Position numbers and translations under genes: made by a program | Assembly (NCBI GenBank): GCA_964468415.1 | Contig: CAYXUS010000155.1 | Span: forward strand, 1 to 6,095 | Reading direction: 5' to 3' | Source of the DNA: Caldithrix sp964468415 | Lineage (GTDB): Bacteria > Calditrichota > Calditrichia > Calditrichales > Calditrichaceae | Length of the DNA: 6,095 nt | Part shown: positions 1-5,600 of the stretch, in pieces | Numbering within the stretch: the stretch's first letter is position 1 | Layout: every line of letters starts with the position of its first letter | The notes under the pieces: generated by a model | Told to the model about the DNA's origin: nothing | The model's database searches: none | Seen by the model: only the letters and a program-made list of their open reading frames with translations

Positions 1-1
1 A

Positions 2-874
2 AAGGCCAAAGATTTGTACGAAAAATTTGATCACGCCCCATCCTAAATTGATCGGGCCAATGAAATTTTAGGCTTCGATTTGAAGAAAGTTTGCTTTGAA
101 GGCCCGGAAGAAGAGTTGAAAAAAACCTACATTACCCAACCGGCCATTTTTGTGCACAGTGTAGTCGTTAACGAATTGCTTAAAGAAAAGGGCCAAACGC
201 CGCAGGGTGTGGCCGGGCATAGTTTGGGCGAGTACAGCGCTTTGGTTGCCGCGGGAAGCCTTTCATTTGAAGACGGGTTGAAACTGGTGCAAAAGCGCGG
301 GCAGCTCATGTACCAATCCGGTCAAAAAAATCCGGGCACCATGGCCGCACTGATCGGCCTTTCGGAAGAGCAGGTGTACGCTTTGTGCGACGAATTGAAA
401 TCCGAAGGCGTTATTCAACCGGCCAATTTCAATTCGCCCGGACAAATTGCCATTTCGGGCGAGGTAAATGTGATTCGCAAGGCCATCGAAAAAGCCAAAG
501 AAATGGGCGCCAAAAAGGCCGTGGAGTTGGTGGTTTCCGGAGCATTCCACAGTCCGTTAATGGATGACGCCCGTGCCGGATTGCAGGAAGCGCTGGAAAA
601 AACCGAAATCAAACCGGCGCAGGTGCCGGTTTACACCAATGTCACGGCGCAGCCGGTTAGCGAGGCCGCACAGATTCGCACCTTGTTGTACCGCCAATTG
701 ACCAGCCCGGTGCTGTGGCAAAAAAGCATGGAAAACATGATTGCCGACGGCTTTGAGCGTTTTTACGAAATTGGCCCGGGTAAGGTGTTGACCGGTTTGT
801 TAAAACGCATTAATCGACAGGTTCCGTGCCAGCCGGTCGGAACCGCAGAGCAAATAAACGCAACGGGGGAATAA
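2..874 (+). CDS. fabD: Malonyl-CoA:ACP transacylase, 5'-partial, interrupted by an in-frame TAA
   Basis: FabD transfers the malonyl group from CoA to acyl carrier protein, supplying the extender unit for cytosolic type II fatty-acid synthesis. Reading from base 2 gives a continuous FabD frame except for a stop at 44-46. By alignment to E. coli FabD as I remember it, the window starts near family residue 18, so the N-terminal GQGSQ oxyanion-loop motif lies off the left edge. Counting from the Leu codon at base 80 as residue 1: GHSLG with nucleophile Ser48 (E. coli Ser92), Arg73 (Arg117) that binds the malonyl carboxylate, and His157 (His201) in AFHSPLM; GPGKVLTGL lies near the C-terminus. The TTG at base 80 could be taken as a start, but it is the Leu of the conserved GFDL stretch and has no ribosome-binding site, so I do not accept it. 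fabG starts 3 nt after the stop, indicating co-transcription. Identity is certain; whether the gene is intact is not. Confidence 0.9.
44..46 (+). other. In-frame TAA inside fabD
   Basis: The codon between Ser and Ile in the stretch HAPS-stop-IDRANEILGF is TAA. FabD homology continues in the same frame and with the same spacing on both sides, so there is no indel. The position corresponds to about E. coli residue 32, a variable site often occupied by Val, Leu or Thr. TTA (Leu) to TAA is a one-base explanation. TAA also ends fabD, fabG, acpP, fabF and wecB here, so codon reassignment is ruled out. Confidence 0.85.
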
Positions 875-877
875 AAA

Positions 878-1615
878 ATGAGTGAGAGTAAAGTAGCCAT
901 TGTTACGGGTTCGGCGCGGGGCATTGGCAAGGCCATTGCTTTGAAATTTGCCAAAGACGGGTACGATGTGGTTATTTCGGACATTCTGGAAGATGTGGCC
1001 AAAGAAACGGCCAAAGAAATCGAAGCATTGGGGCAAAAGTCGCTGGTTGTAGTGGCCGATGTTTCCAAAGCCGAAGATGCGGCCCGTTTAATCGACGAAA
1101 CGGTGAAGGCATTTGGCCGTCTGGATGTGTTGGTGAATAACGCCGGCATTACGCGTGACAATTTGGCCATTCGCATGAAAGAGAACGAGTGGGACATGGT
1201 GCTCAACATCAATCTGAAAGGCACCTTCTTGTGCTCGCAGGCGGCGGCCAAGGTGATGATGAAAAAACGTTCCGGGCGCATTGTAAACATCGCTTCGGTC
1301 AGCGGAATTTTAGGCACGGCCGGACAGGCCAACTACGCTTCGTCCAAAGCCGGTGTAATTGCGCTTACCAAAGCGCTGGCCCGCGAACTGGGCCCGCGGA
1401 ACATTACGGTGAATGCCGTGGCCCCCGGGTTTATTATTACGGAAATGACCGAAAAACTGCCGGAAAAAGTCAAAGAAGACTATCTGGCGCAAATTCCGCT
1501 CAAGCGTGGCGGCACCCCGGAAGACGTGGCCAATGTGGTGGCTTTTCTGGCCAGCGATGCGGCCTCGTATGTGACGGGAACGACTTTAATTGTCAGCGGC
1601 GGATTAGTGATGTAA
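878..1615 (+). CDS. fabG: 3-oxoacyl-[ACP] reductase FabG
   Basis: FabG is a cytosolic short-chain dehydrogenase/reductase that uses NADPH to reduce 3-oxoacyl-ACP to 3-hydroxyacyl-ACP, the first reduction of each elongation cycle. The 245-residue protein has normal family length. It shows the Rossmann nucleotide-binding motif TGSARGIG (10-17), NNAG (87-90) and the catalytic tetrad Asn110, Ser140, Tyr153, Lys157 with the expected YxxxK spacing. The C-terminus ends VSGGLVM, where most relatives have Asp or Asn before GG; Ser is a mild variation near the tetramer interface. The ATG is preceded by GGGGGA at 865-870, lying inside the end of fabD with 7 nt spacing, and the intergenic gap is 3 nt, so translational coupling with fabD is likely. 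Many short-chain dehydrogenases look alike, but placement between fabD and acpP makes the FabG assignment secure. Confidence 0.97.
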   Translation: MSESKVAIVTGSARGIGKAIALKFAKDGYDVVISDILEDVAKETAKEIEALGQKSLVVVADVSKAEDAARLIDETVKAFGRLDVLVNNAGITRDNLAIRMKENEWDMVLNINLKGTFLCSQAAAKVMMKKRSGRIVNIASVSGILGTAGQANYASSKAGVIALTKALARELGPRNITVNAVAPGFIITEMTEKLPEKVKEDYLAQIPLKRGGTPEDVANVVAFLASDAASYVTGTTLIVSGGLVM

Positions 1616-1630
1616 AATACAAAATGTCAT

Positions 1631-1659
1631 TTGCGTTGTGCCCCGAATATGATTATAAT
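1631..1659 (+). promoter_or_regulatory. Candidate sigma70-type promoter for acpP
   Basis: A perfect TATAAT (1654-1659) lies 17 nt downstream of TTGCGT (1631-1636), which matches only the TTG of the TTGACA -35 consensus. Transcription would begin around 1666 and give a leader of about 130 nt before acpP. A separate promoter would suit the high ACP demand. The evidence is motif and spacing only. Confidence 0.4.
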
Positions 1660-1797
1660 TAACGAAATTTAAATGCTGATGGTTGAAATCAGTTTAAGAG
1701 TATTGAAAAATCAACACATCCGCAATTCCGGTCAATTTTAATCGGGATGCGAAAAAAGTTTTGGAAACTAAACGTATAACCAAAAAGGAGAAGGTAT

Positions 1798-2043
1798 ATG
1801 GATATCGAAGCAACCGTTAAGGAAATTATCGTTGAACAGTTAGGCGTTGACGAATCGCAAGTAAAACCCGAAGCATCGTTTATCGATGATTTGGGCGCCG
1901 ATAGTTTGGACACTGTGGAATTAGTCATGGCTTTCGAAGACAAATTCGGAATTTCCATTCCTGAAGACGAAGCCGAAAAAATGCGTACGGTAGGGGATGC
2001 TATCGAGCATTTAAAACAGAAATTGGCTGAAAAAGAAAATTAA
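1798..2043 (+). CDS. acpP: Acyl carrier protein
   Basis: AcpP carries acyl intermediates on a 4'-phosphopantetheine arm between the enzymes of fatty-acid synthesis in the cytosol. The 81-residue, strongly acidic protein has the usual length. The modification motif GADSLDTVEL places the phosphopantetheine attachment serine at Ser36, at the start of helix II, whose acidic face (DTVELVMAFEDKF) docks partner enzymes. The ATG is preceded by a strong AAGGAG (1785-1790) with 7 nt spacing, the best ribosome-binding site in the window. The gene has its own candidate promoter upstream and a strong terminator 17 nt after its stop codon, so it could be expressed mostly as a short single-gene transcript, with some read-through from fabDG upstream and into fabF downstream. 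Assignment is secure from sequence and neighbours. Confidence 0.98.
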   Translation: MDIEATVKEIIVEQLGVDESQVKPEASFIDDLGADSLDTVELVMAFEDKFGISIPEDEAEKMRTVGDAIEHLKQKLAEKEN

Positions 2044-2060
2044 TGAACGCATTCGGTGGT

Positions 2061-2103
2061 AAGAAGCAATCTTTGCACAGGAAAGATTGCTTCTTGCTTT
2101 TTT
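2061..2103 (+). terminator. Rho-independent terminator after acpP
   Basis: AAGAAGCAATCTTT (2061-2074) and AAAGATTGCTTCTT (2082-2095) form a perfect 14-bp stem with a 7-nt loop, GCACAGG. It is followed by GC and six T residues (2098-2103). Outside the perfect stem, T2060-G2096 and G2059-C2097 can also pair. It lies 17 nt after the acpP stop and ahead of fabF, so it should lower fabF transcription relative to acpP. Confidence 0.9.
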
Positions 2104-2144
2104 ATAGCCGTCCCAACAGTTTAATGCTAAACGAATGAAAAAAC

Positions 2145-2161
2145 GTGCAGTAGTACCGCAC
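2145..2161 (+). promoter_or_regulatory. 17-bp near-palindrome upstream of fabF, candidate operator
   Basis: GTGCAGTAGTACCGCAC reads as an inverted repeat around its central G, with 7 of 8 arm positions complementary; the exception is A2149 against C2157. It is 49 nt upstream of the fabF start and 42 nt past the acpP terminator, where a fabF regulatory site would be expected. It would make only a short RNA hairpin, so a protein-binding dyad is the more natural reading. It does not match the FapR consensus as I know it. I found no convincing -35/-10 pair around it. Confidence 0.35.
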
Positions 2162-2209
2162 AATTAATTACGGAATTCAGAAAAGTCGGTTTTAGTAAGG
2201 GATTCATAT

Positions 2210-3454
2210 ATGAGCAAAAGACGGGTAGTCGTTACCGGAATGGGCGTTATTTCTCCCGTGGGTCATAATGTGGCGGAAACGTGGCAGGCACTGCTTGCCG
2301 GTAAAAATGGTATCGATAGAATTACATTATTCGATACGACAGGCTTTACAACAAAAATTGCCGGCGAAGTCAAAAAATTCGATCCTTTGCAGTATTTCGA
2401 TCGCAAAGAAGTGCGTCGTCTGGATCGCTTTAGCCAGTTTGCCCTGGTAGCGGCCGAAGAGGCGCTTAAAGATTCCGGATTGGATCTGGAAAAAGAAGAT
2501 CGTGATCGCATCGGGGTGATTGTGGGCTCGGGCATTGGCGGCATGCTCTCGTTTGAAGACGAGCACACCAAACTGGTAACCAAGGGGCCCACCCGCATGA
2601 GTCCGTTTTTTATTCCCATGATGATTATCGATATTGCCGCCGGTCATATTTCCATTAAATACAACTTAAAAGGCCCGAATTTTGCGACGGTTTCGGCTTG
2701 TGCTACAGCCGGCCACAGTATTGGCACGGGCGCGCGTACAATTCAGTACGGCGATGCCGATATTGTTGTCTGCGGTGGCGCCGAAGCGGCTATTGTGCCC
2801 AGCGGTATTGCCGGTTTTAATGCCTTAAAGGCAATTTCTACCCGCAACGATGAACCCCACAAAGCCAGCCGACCTTTTGACGCAAAACGCGACGGTTTTG
2901 TTTTGGGCGAAGGAGGGGGCATTCTGATTCTGGAAGAATTGGAACATGCCAAAGCACGCGGCGCTAAAATTTACGCCGAATTGGCCGGGGTCGGCTTTAC
3001 TGCCGATGCCTACCATATTACCCAGCCCGCTCCTGCCGGCGAAGGCGCTGTGCGCGCCATGAAACAGGCCATTAAAGATGCCGGCCTGCAACCGACCGAT
3101 ATTCAATACATTAATGCGCATGGCACTTCTACTTATTTTAACGACAAAAACGAAACCGAAGCCATTAAGACGGTGTTTGGAGATTATGCCTACGAACTCA
3201 GCATTAGCTCTACCAAGTCGATGACCGGGCATCTTTTGGGTGCCTCCGGCGCTCTGGAACTGATTGCCACCATCATGACGCTTCGCGAAAATAAGATCCA
3301 TCCAACCGTCAATTACGAATTTCCCGATCCCGCGTGTGATTTAAACTACACGCCGAATAAAGCCATCGAAAAAGAAGTGCACGCGGCGATCAGCAATTCT
3401 TTCGGTTTTGGTGGGCATAATGTAACCTTATGCGTTAAAAAATTCGAAGAATAA
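2210..3454 (+). CDS. fabF: 3-oxoacyl-[ACP] synthase II (KAS II)
   Basis: FabF condenses malonyl-ACP with acyl-ACP, releasing CO2, and drives chain elongation. The 414-residue protein has normal length and the two-part thiolase fold. The acyl-accepting nucleophile is Cys164 in VSACATAGHS. The decarboxylation histidines are His304 (NAHGTST) and His341 (SMTGHLLG), with Lys336 in the same motif; all sit one position after the E. coli FabF residues. The gating motif SFGFGGHN, including Phe400, is near the C-terminus. The Cys-His-His arrangement separates it from FabH (Cys-His-Asn). FabB is a closer alternative, but position after acpP and the SFGFGG ending favour FabF. The ATG is preceded by AAGGGA (2197-2202) with 7 nt spacing. 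A terminator separates it from acpP and another hairpin terminator follows it, so it may be expressed by read-through or from a promoter I could not identify in the 166-nt gap. Confidence 0.97.
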   Translation: MSKRRVVVTGMGVISPVGHNVAETWQALLAGKNGIDRITLFDTTGFTTKIAGEVKKFDPLQYFDRKEVRRLDRFSQFALVAAEEALKDSGLDLEKEDRDRIGVIVGSGIGGMLSFEDEHTKLVTKGPTRMSPFFIPMMIIDIAAGHISIKYNLKGPNFATVSACATAGHSIGTGARTIQYGDADIVVCGGAEAAIVPSGIAGFNALKAISTRNDEPHKASRPFDAKRDGFVLGEGGGILILEELEHAKARGAKIYAELAGVGFTADAYHITQPAPAGEGAVRAMKQAIKDAGLQPTDIQYINAHGTSTYFNDKNETEAIKTVFGDYAYELSISSTKSMTGHLLGASGALELIATIMTLRENKIHPTVNYEFPDPACDLNYTPNKAIEKEVHAAISNSFGFGGHNVTLCVKKFEE

Positions 3455-3477
3455 TCCGTCGCAGCCCCTTTTTTTGC

Positions 3478-3532
3478 TCCGATCGGCAGATGATGTTTCG
3501 GAAGAGAAGCGTTGTCTGCCATTGGATTTTTT
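3478..3532 (+). terminator. Long hairpin with T tract between fabF and rnc, likely terminator
   Basis: Bases 3485-3499 pair with 3506-3520 over 15 continuous positions (four of them G-U) around a 6-nt loop, GGAAGA. After one bulged C (3484), 3478-3483 pairs with 3521-3526, giving 21 pairs in total. Six T residues follow at 3527-3532. The wobble pairs would be A-C mismatches on the other strand, so the structure belongs to + strand RNA. It fits a terminator for fabF; it is also long enough to be a possible RNase III substrate in read-through RNA reaching rnc. Confidence 0.75.
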
Positions 3533-3534
3533 CA

Positions 3535-3563
3535 TTGCGTATTCGTAATTTTACATCCGTAAT
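3535..3563 (+). promoter_or_regulatory. Weak candidate promoter for rnc
   Basis: TTGCGT (3535-3540), identical to the -35 candidate before acpP, is followed after 17 nt by CGTAAT (3558-3563), which matches four of six -10 consensus positions. It starts just after the fabF terminator T tract, where a promoter for rnc would be expected. Motif evidence is weak. Confidence 0.22.
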
Positions 3564-3575
3564 TAACTGCAGGTA

Positions 3576-3596
3576 CTGCTGTGCTGAAAACAGTAG
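3576..3596 (+). other. Small hairpin in the rnc leader
   Basis: CTGCTGT (3576-3582) pairs with ACAGTAG (3590-3596) over 7 positions, one of them G-U, around a 7-nt loop. It ends 24 nt before the rnc start codon. No T tract follows, so it is not a terminator. It may affect rnc translation or be incidental. Confidence 0.3.
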
Positions 3597-3620
3597 AAAG
3601 TGGATTGAAACGGAATTGAA

Positions 3621-4508
3621 ATGATTGAAAAACTTCTGCAACGCATTGGCCTTCACAAACAGGAAAGGGAAGTTTTCCCCATTCCGGTAAAAGAAATCGA
3701 ACAAAAACTTAAATACACATTTAAAGACAAACACTTGCTTTTTCAGGCATTCAAGCATCGTTCGTTTTTGAATGTTACCCACGAAAAAAGCCAGGATTCC
3801 AACGAGCGGTTGGAATTTTTGGGTGATGCCGTCCTGGATTTGATCATCGCCGATCATTTGTATCGCTATTTTAACAAAGAAAACGAAGGCCAGCTTTCCA
3901 AAAAACGATCGGTTTTGGTCTCGCGTCCGGTTCTGGCCCAGATTACCGAAGAATTGGGCCTGGGTAAATATTTGCTTTTGGACAAAGGCGAAGAAAAAAC
4001 CGGCGGACGTACACGGTTGAACAATTTGGCTAACCTGTTCGAAGCCGTGCTGGGCGCCATTTACATGGACGGCGGTATTGAGGCGGCTCAAAATTTTGTG
4101 CACCAGGTCGTGGTCAAGAATCGTGACCGTTTGCTGAATTACAAAAAGTATTTCAATTACAAATCGGCTCTGCTGGAAATGGCCCAGTCGCGCGGCTGGG
4201 GCAATCCGCTTTATCAAATTGTCGAAGAAAGCGGGCCGGATCATAAAAAACGTTTTGTAATTCGGGTAAAAGTCAATAATCGCTGGCTGGCCAAAGGTAT
4301 TGGGCCCAGTAAGAAAAAAGCGGAACAATTGGCCGCCCGCAATGCTCTGCAAAAGTTGGAAGAAGAAGAGACGAAGAAGGCGGAGAACAATCGTAATAAC
4401 CACGGGCGCAAACGCCGCAACAATTCCCGCCGCAACCATCGTCCTTCCGCAAATGACAATGGGCAAAAACAAACACAAAAAACAAGCAATAAAGGGGCTT
4501 CCAATTGA
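3621..4508 (+). CDS. rnc: Ribonuclease III with Asn at a metal-ligand position and a basic C-terminal tail
   Basis: RNase III cleaves double-stranded RNA, processing rRNA precursors and structured mRNAs in the cytosol. Residues ~22-170 form the nuclease domain with signature NERLEFLGD (61-69). Against E. coli numbering (constant offset 24), Glu62, Glu65, Asp69, Glu89 and Glu141 are kept, but the position of Asp114 is Asn138 in NLANLFEAVLG. A double-stranded-RNA-binding domain covers ~178-247, ending in the basic KKKAEQLAARNAL helix. At 295 residues it is much longer than the usual ~225-250: there are about 24 extra N-terminal residues and a low-complexity tail (251-295) with 13 Lys/Arg, 11 Asn and only 2 acidic residues. 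The ATG has a weak GGA (3612-3614) 6 nt upstream; no better start is evident. rnc beside fab genes is a common arrangement. Its stop overlaps the wecB start. Identity is secure; full activity is likely but not shown. Confidence 0.95.
   Translation: MIEKLLQRIGLHKQEREVFPIPVKEIEQKLKYTFKDKHLLFQAFKHRSFLNVTHEKSQDSNERLEFLGDAVLDLIIADHLYRYFNKENEGQLSKKRSVLVSRPVLAQITEELGLGKYLLLDKGEEKTGGRTRLNNLANLFEAVLGAIYMDGGIEAAQNFVHQVVVKNRDRLLNYKKYFNYKSALLEMAQSRGWGNPLYQIVEESGPDHKKRFVIRVKVNNRWLAKGIGPSKKKAEQLAARNALQKLEEEETKKAENNRNNHGRKRRNNSRRNHRPSANDNGQKQTQKTSNKGASN
4491..4497 (+). promoter_or_regulatory. Ribosome-binding site that fixes the wecB TTG start
   Basis: AAAGGGG lies inside the end of rnc and 7 nt before TTG at 4505, the same spacing as for fabG, acpP and fabF. 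It supports a TTG start for wecB and coupling to rnc translation through the TTGA overlap. Confidence 0.75.
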
Positions 4509-5599
4509 TCAAAATTATTAACGTGGTCGGCGCACGACCCAACTTCATGAAAATTGCGCCCATTCAGCGCGAAATGGCCAAATACGACAACATTCAGCCG
4601 GTTTTGGTGCACACCGGGCAGCATTACGACGAACGCATGTCCAAATTGTTTTTTGACGATCTGCAATTGCCCAAACCCGATATTTATCTGGATGTGCGTT
4701 CCGGTTCGCATGCCGTGCAAACGGCCAAGGTGATGATGGCTTTCGAAGAAGTGCTCAAACAGGAAAAGCCGGATTTGGTGATTGTGGTGGGCGATGTCAA
4801 TTCCACGGCGGCCTGCAGCATGGTGGCGGCCAAGATGGACACCAAAATCGCCCACGTAGAAGCCGGATTGCGCTCGTTCGATCGTACCATGCCCGAAGAA
4901 ATCAATCGCCTGGTAACCGACGTGCTGTCCGACTTTTTGTTTGTTACCGAAAAAAGCGGGCTGGAAAATTTAAAGCGCGAAGGCATTGACGATGCCAAAG
5001 TGCATTTTGTGGGCCACGTGATGATCGATTCGCTCATTTACTTTGAGCCTATGGCCGAAAAATCGCCGGTTTTGCAGGATTTGCAGTTGGAGCCCCAAAG
5101 CTACGGGCTGATTACCCTGCATCGCCCCAGCAATGTGGATCACAAAGAAAATTTTCTGAAATTACTCAACGCTTTCGAACACATCGAAAAGCAAATTCCG
5201 CTTATTTTCCCCATTCATCCGCGTTCGCAAAAGATGATTGACCAATTCGGTTTGCGGGAAAAAGTGGAAAAAATGAAAAACTTGCGTTTGTTGGAGCCTT
5301 TGGGCTATCTTGATTTCATGAAATTGTTGCACAATGCCAAGCTGGTGCTGACCGATTCCGGCGGCATTCAGGAAGAAACCACCTACCTGGGCATTCCCTG
5401 TATTACCATGCGCGAGAATACCGAGCGTCCCGTTACCGTGGAAGTGGGTACCAACGTGCTGGTGGGAACCGACACGGAACGCATTATTGCAGAGACCCAA
5501 AAAGTACTTGACGGGAATGCCAAAAAAGGGCAAATTCCCGAATTGTGGGACGGCAAAGCGGCCGAACGCATTGTGAAAATTTTAAACGAGAAATTGTAA
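4505..5599 (+). CDS. wecB: Non-hydrolysing UDP-N-acetylglucosamine 2-epimerase
   Basis: The enzyme interconverts UDP-GlcNAc and UDP-ManNAc in the cytosol, supplying ManNAc-type sugars for surface polysaccharides. The 364-residue protein has typical length and a GT-B-like fold. Visible motifs are GARPNFMK (9-16), HTGQHYD (36-42), GDVNST with Asp97, HVEAG with Glu119, PEEINR with Glu131, LHRPSN with His206, and the UDP-binding TDSGGIQEE (283-291). These match the catalytic Asp95, Glu117, Glu131 and His213 of E. coli WecB; a hydrolysing NeuC-type epimerase is less likely. The start is TTG, chosen because the protein then begins MIKIINVVGARPN as in relatives and because of the well-spaced AAAGGGG. 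The TTGA overlap with the rnc stop implies coupled translation. The exporter gene begins 1 nt after the stop, which supports a role in exopolysaccharide or capsule synthesis. The symbol follows the family; orthology to the enterobacterial-common-antigen pathway is not implied. Confidence 0.93.
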   Translation: MIKIINVVGARPNFMKIAPIQREMAKYDNIQPVLVHTGQHYDERMSKLFFDDLQLPKPDIYLDVRSGSHAVQTAKVMMAFEEVLKQEKPDLVIVVGDVNSTAACSMVAAKMDTKIAHVEAGLRSFDRTMPEEINRLVTDVLSDFLFVTEKSGLENLKREGIDDAKVHFVGHVMIDSLIYFEPMAEKSPVLQDLQLEPQSYGLITLHRPSNVDHKENFLKLLNAFEHIEKQIPLIFPIHPRSQKMIDQFGLREKVEKMKNLRLLEPLGYLDFMKLLHNAKLVLTDSGGIQEETTYLGIPCITMRENTERPVTVEVGTNVLVGTDTERIIAETQKVLDGNAKKGQIPELWDGKAAERIVKILNEKL

Positions 5600-5600
5600 A

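Noticed and set aside
80..82. TTG as the true start of a shortened FabD
   Set aside because: It encodes the Leu of the conserved GFDL segment, lacks a ribosome-binding site, and would remove the GQGSQ loop; clear FabD homology continues upstream of it.
763..1332. 189-codon - strand frame over fabD/fabG
   Set aside because: It is antisense to conserved FabD and FabG motifs and has no recognisable domain of its own.
1676..1692. Short hairpin (CTGAT/ATCAG) after fabG as a terminator
   Set aside because: Only 5 bp and no T tract follows.
1673..1741. 22-codon ORF (MLMVEISLRV...) in the acpP leader
   Set aside because: No ribosome-binding site and no known leader-peptide pattern; likely chance.
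1747..1779. 10-codon ORF MRKKFWKLNV just before the acpP ribosome-binding site
   Set aside because: The only G-rich stretch directly abuts the ATG, so initiation is unlikely.
3469..3475. Run of seven T after fabF as a separate terminator
   Set aside because: No stable hairpin lies directly upstream; the 3478-3532 hairpin explains termination better.
3435..4478. 347-codon open frame on the - strand opposite rnc
   Set aside because: It mirrors the Lys/Glu/Asn-rich RNase III coding sequence, giving a Phe/Gln/Leu-rich translation with no recognisable domain; rnc explains the region.
4241..4855. 204-codon - strand frame across the rnc-wecB junction
   Set aside because: His- and Leu-rich antisense shadow of two well-supported genes, with no family features.
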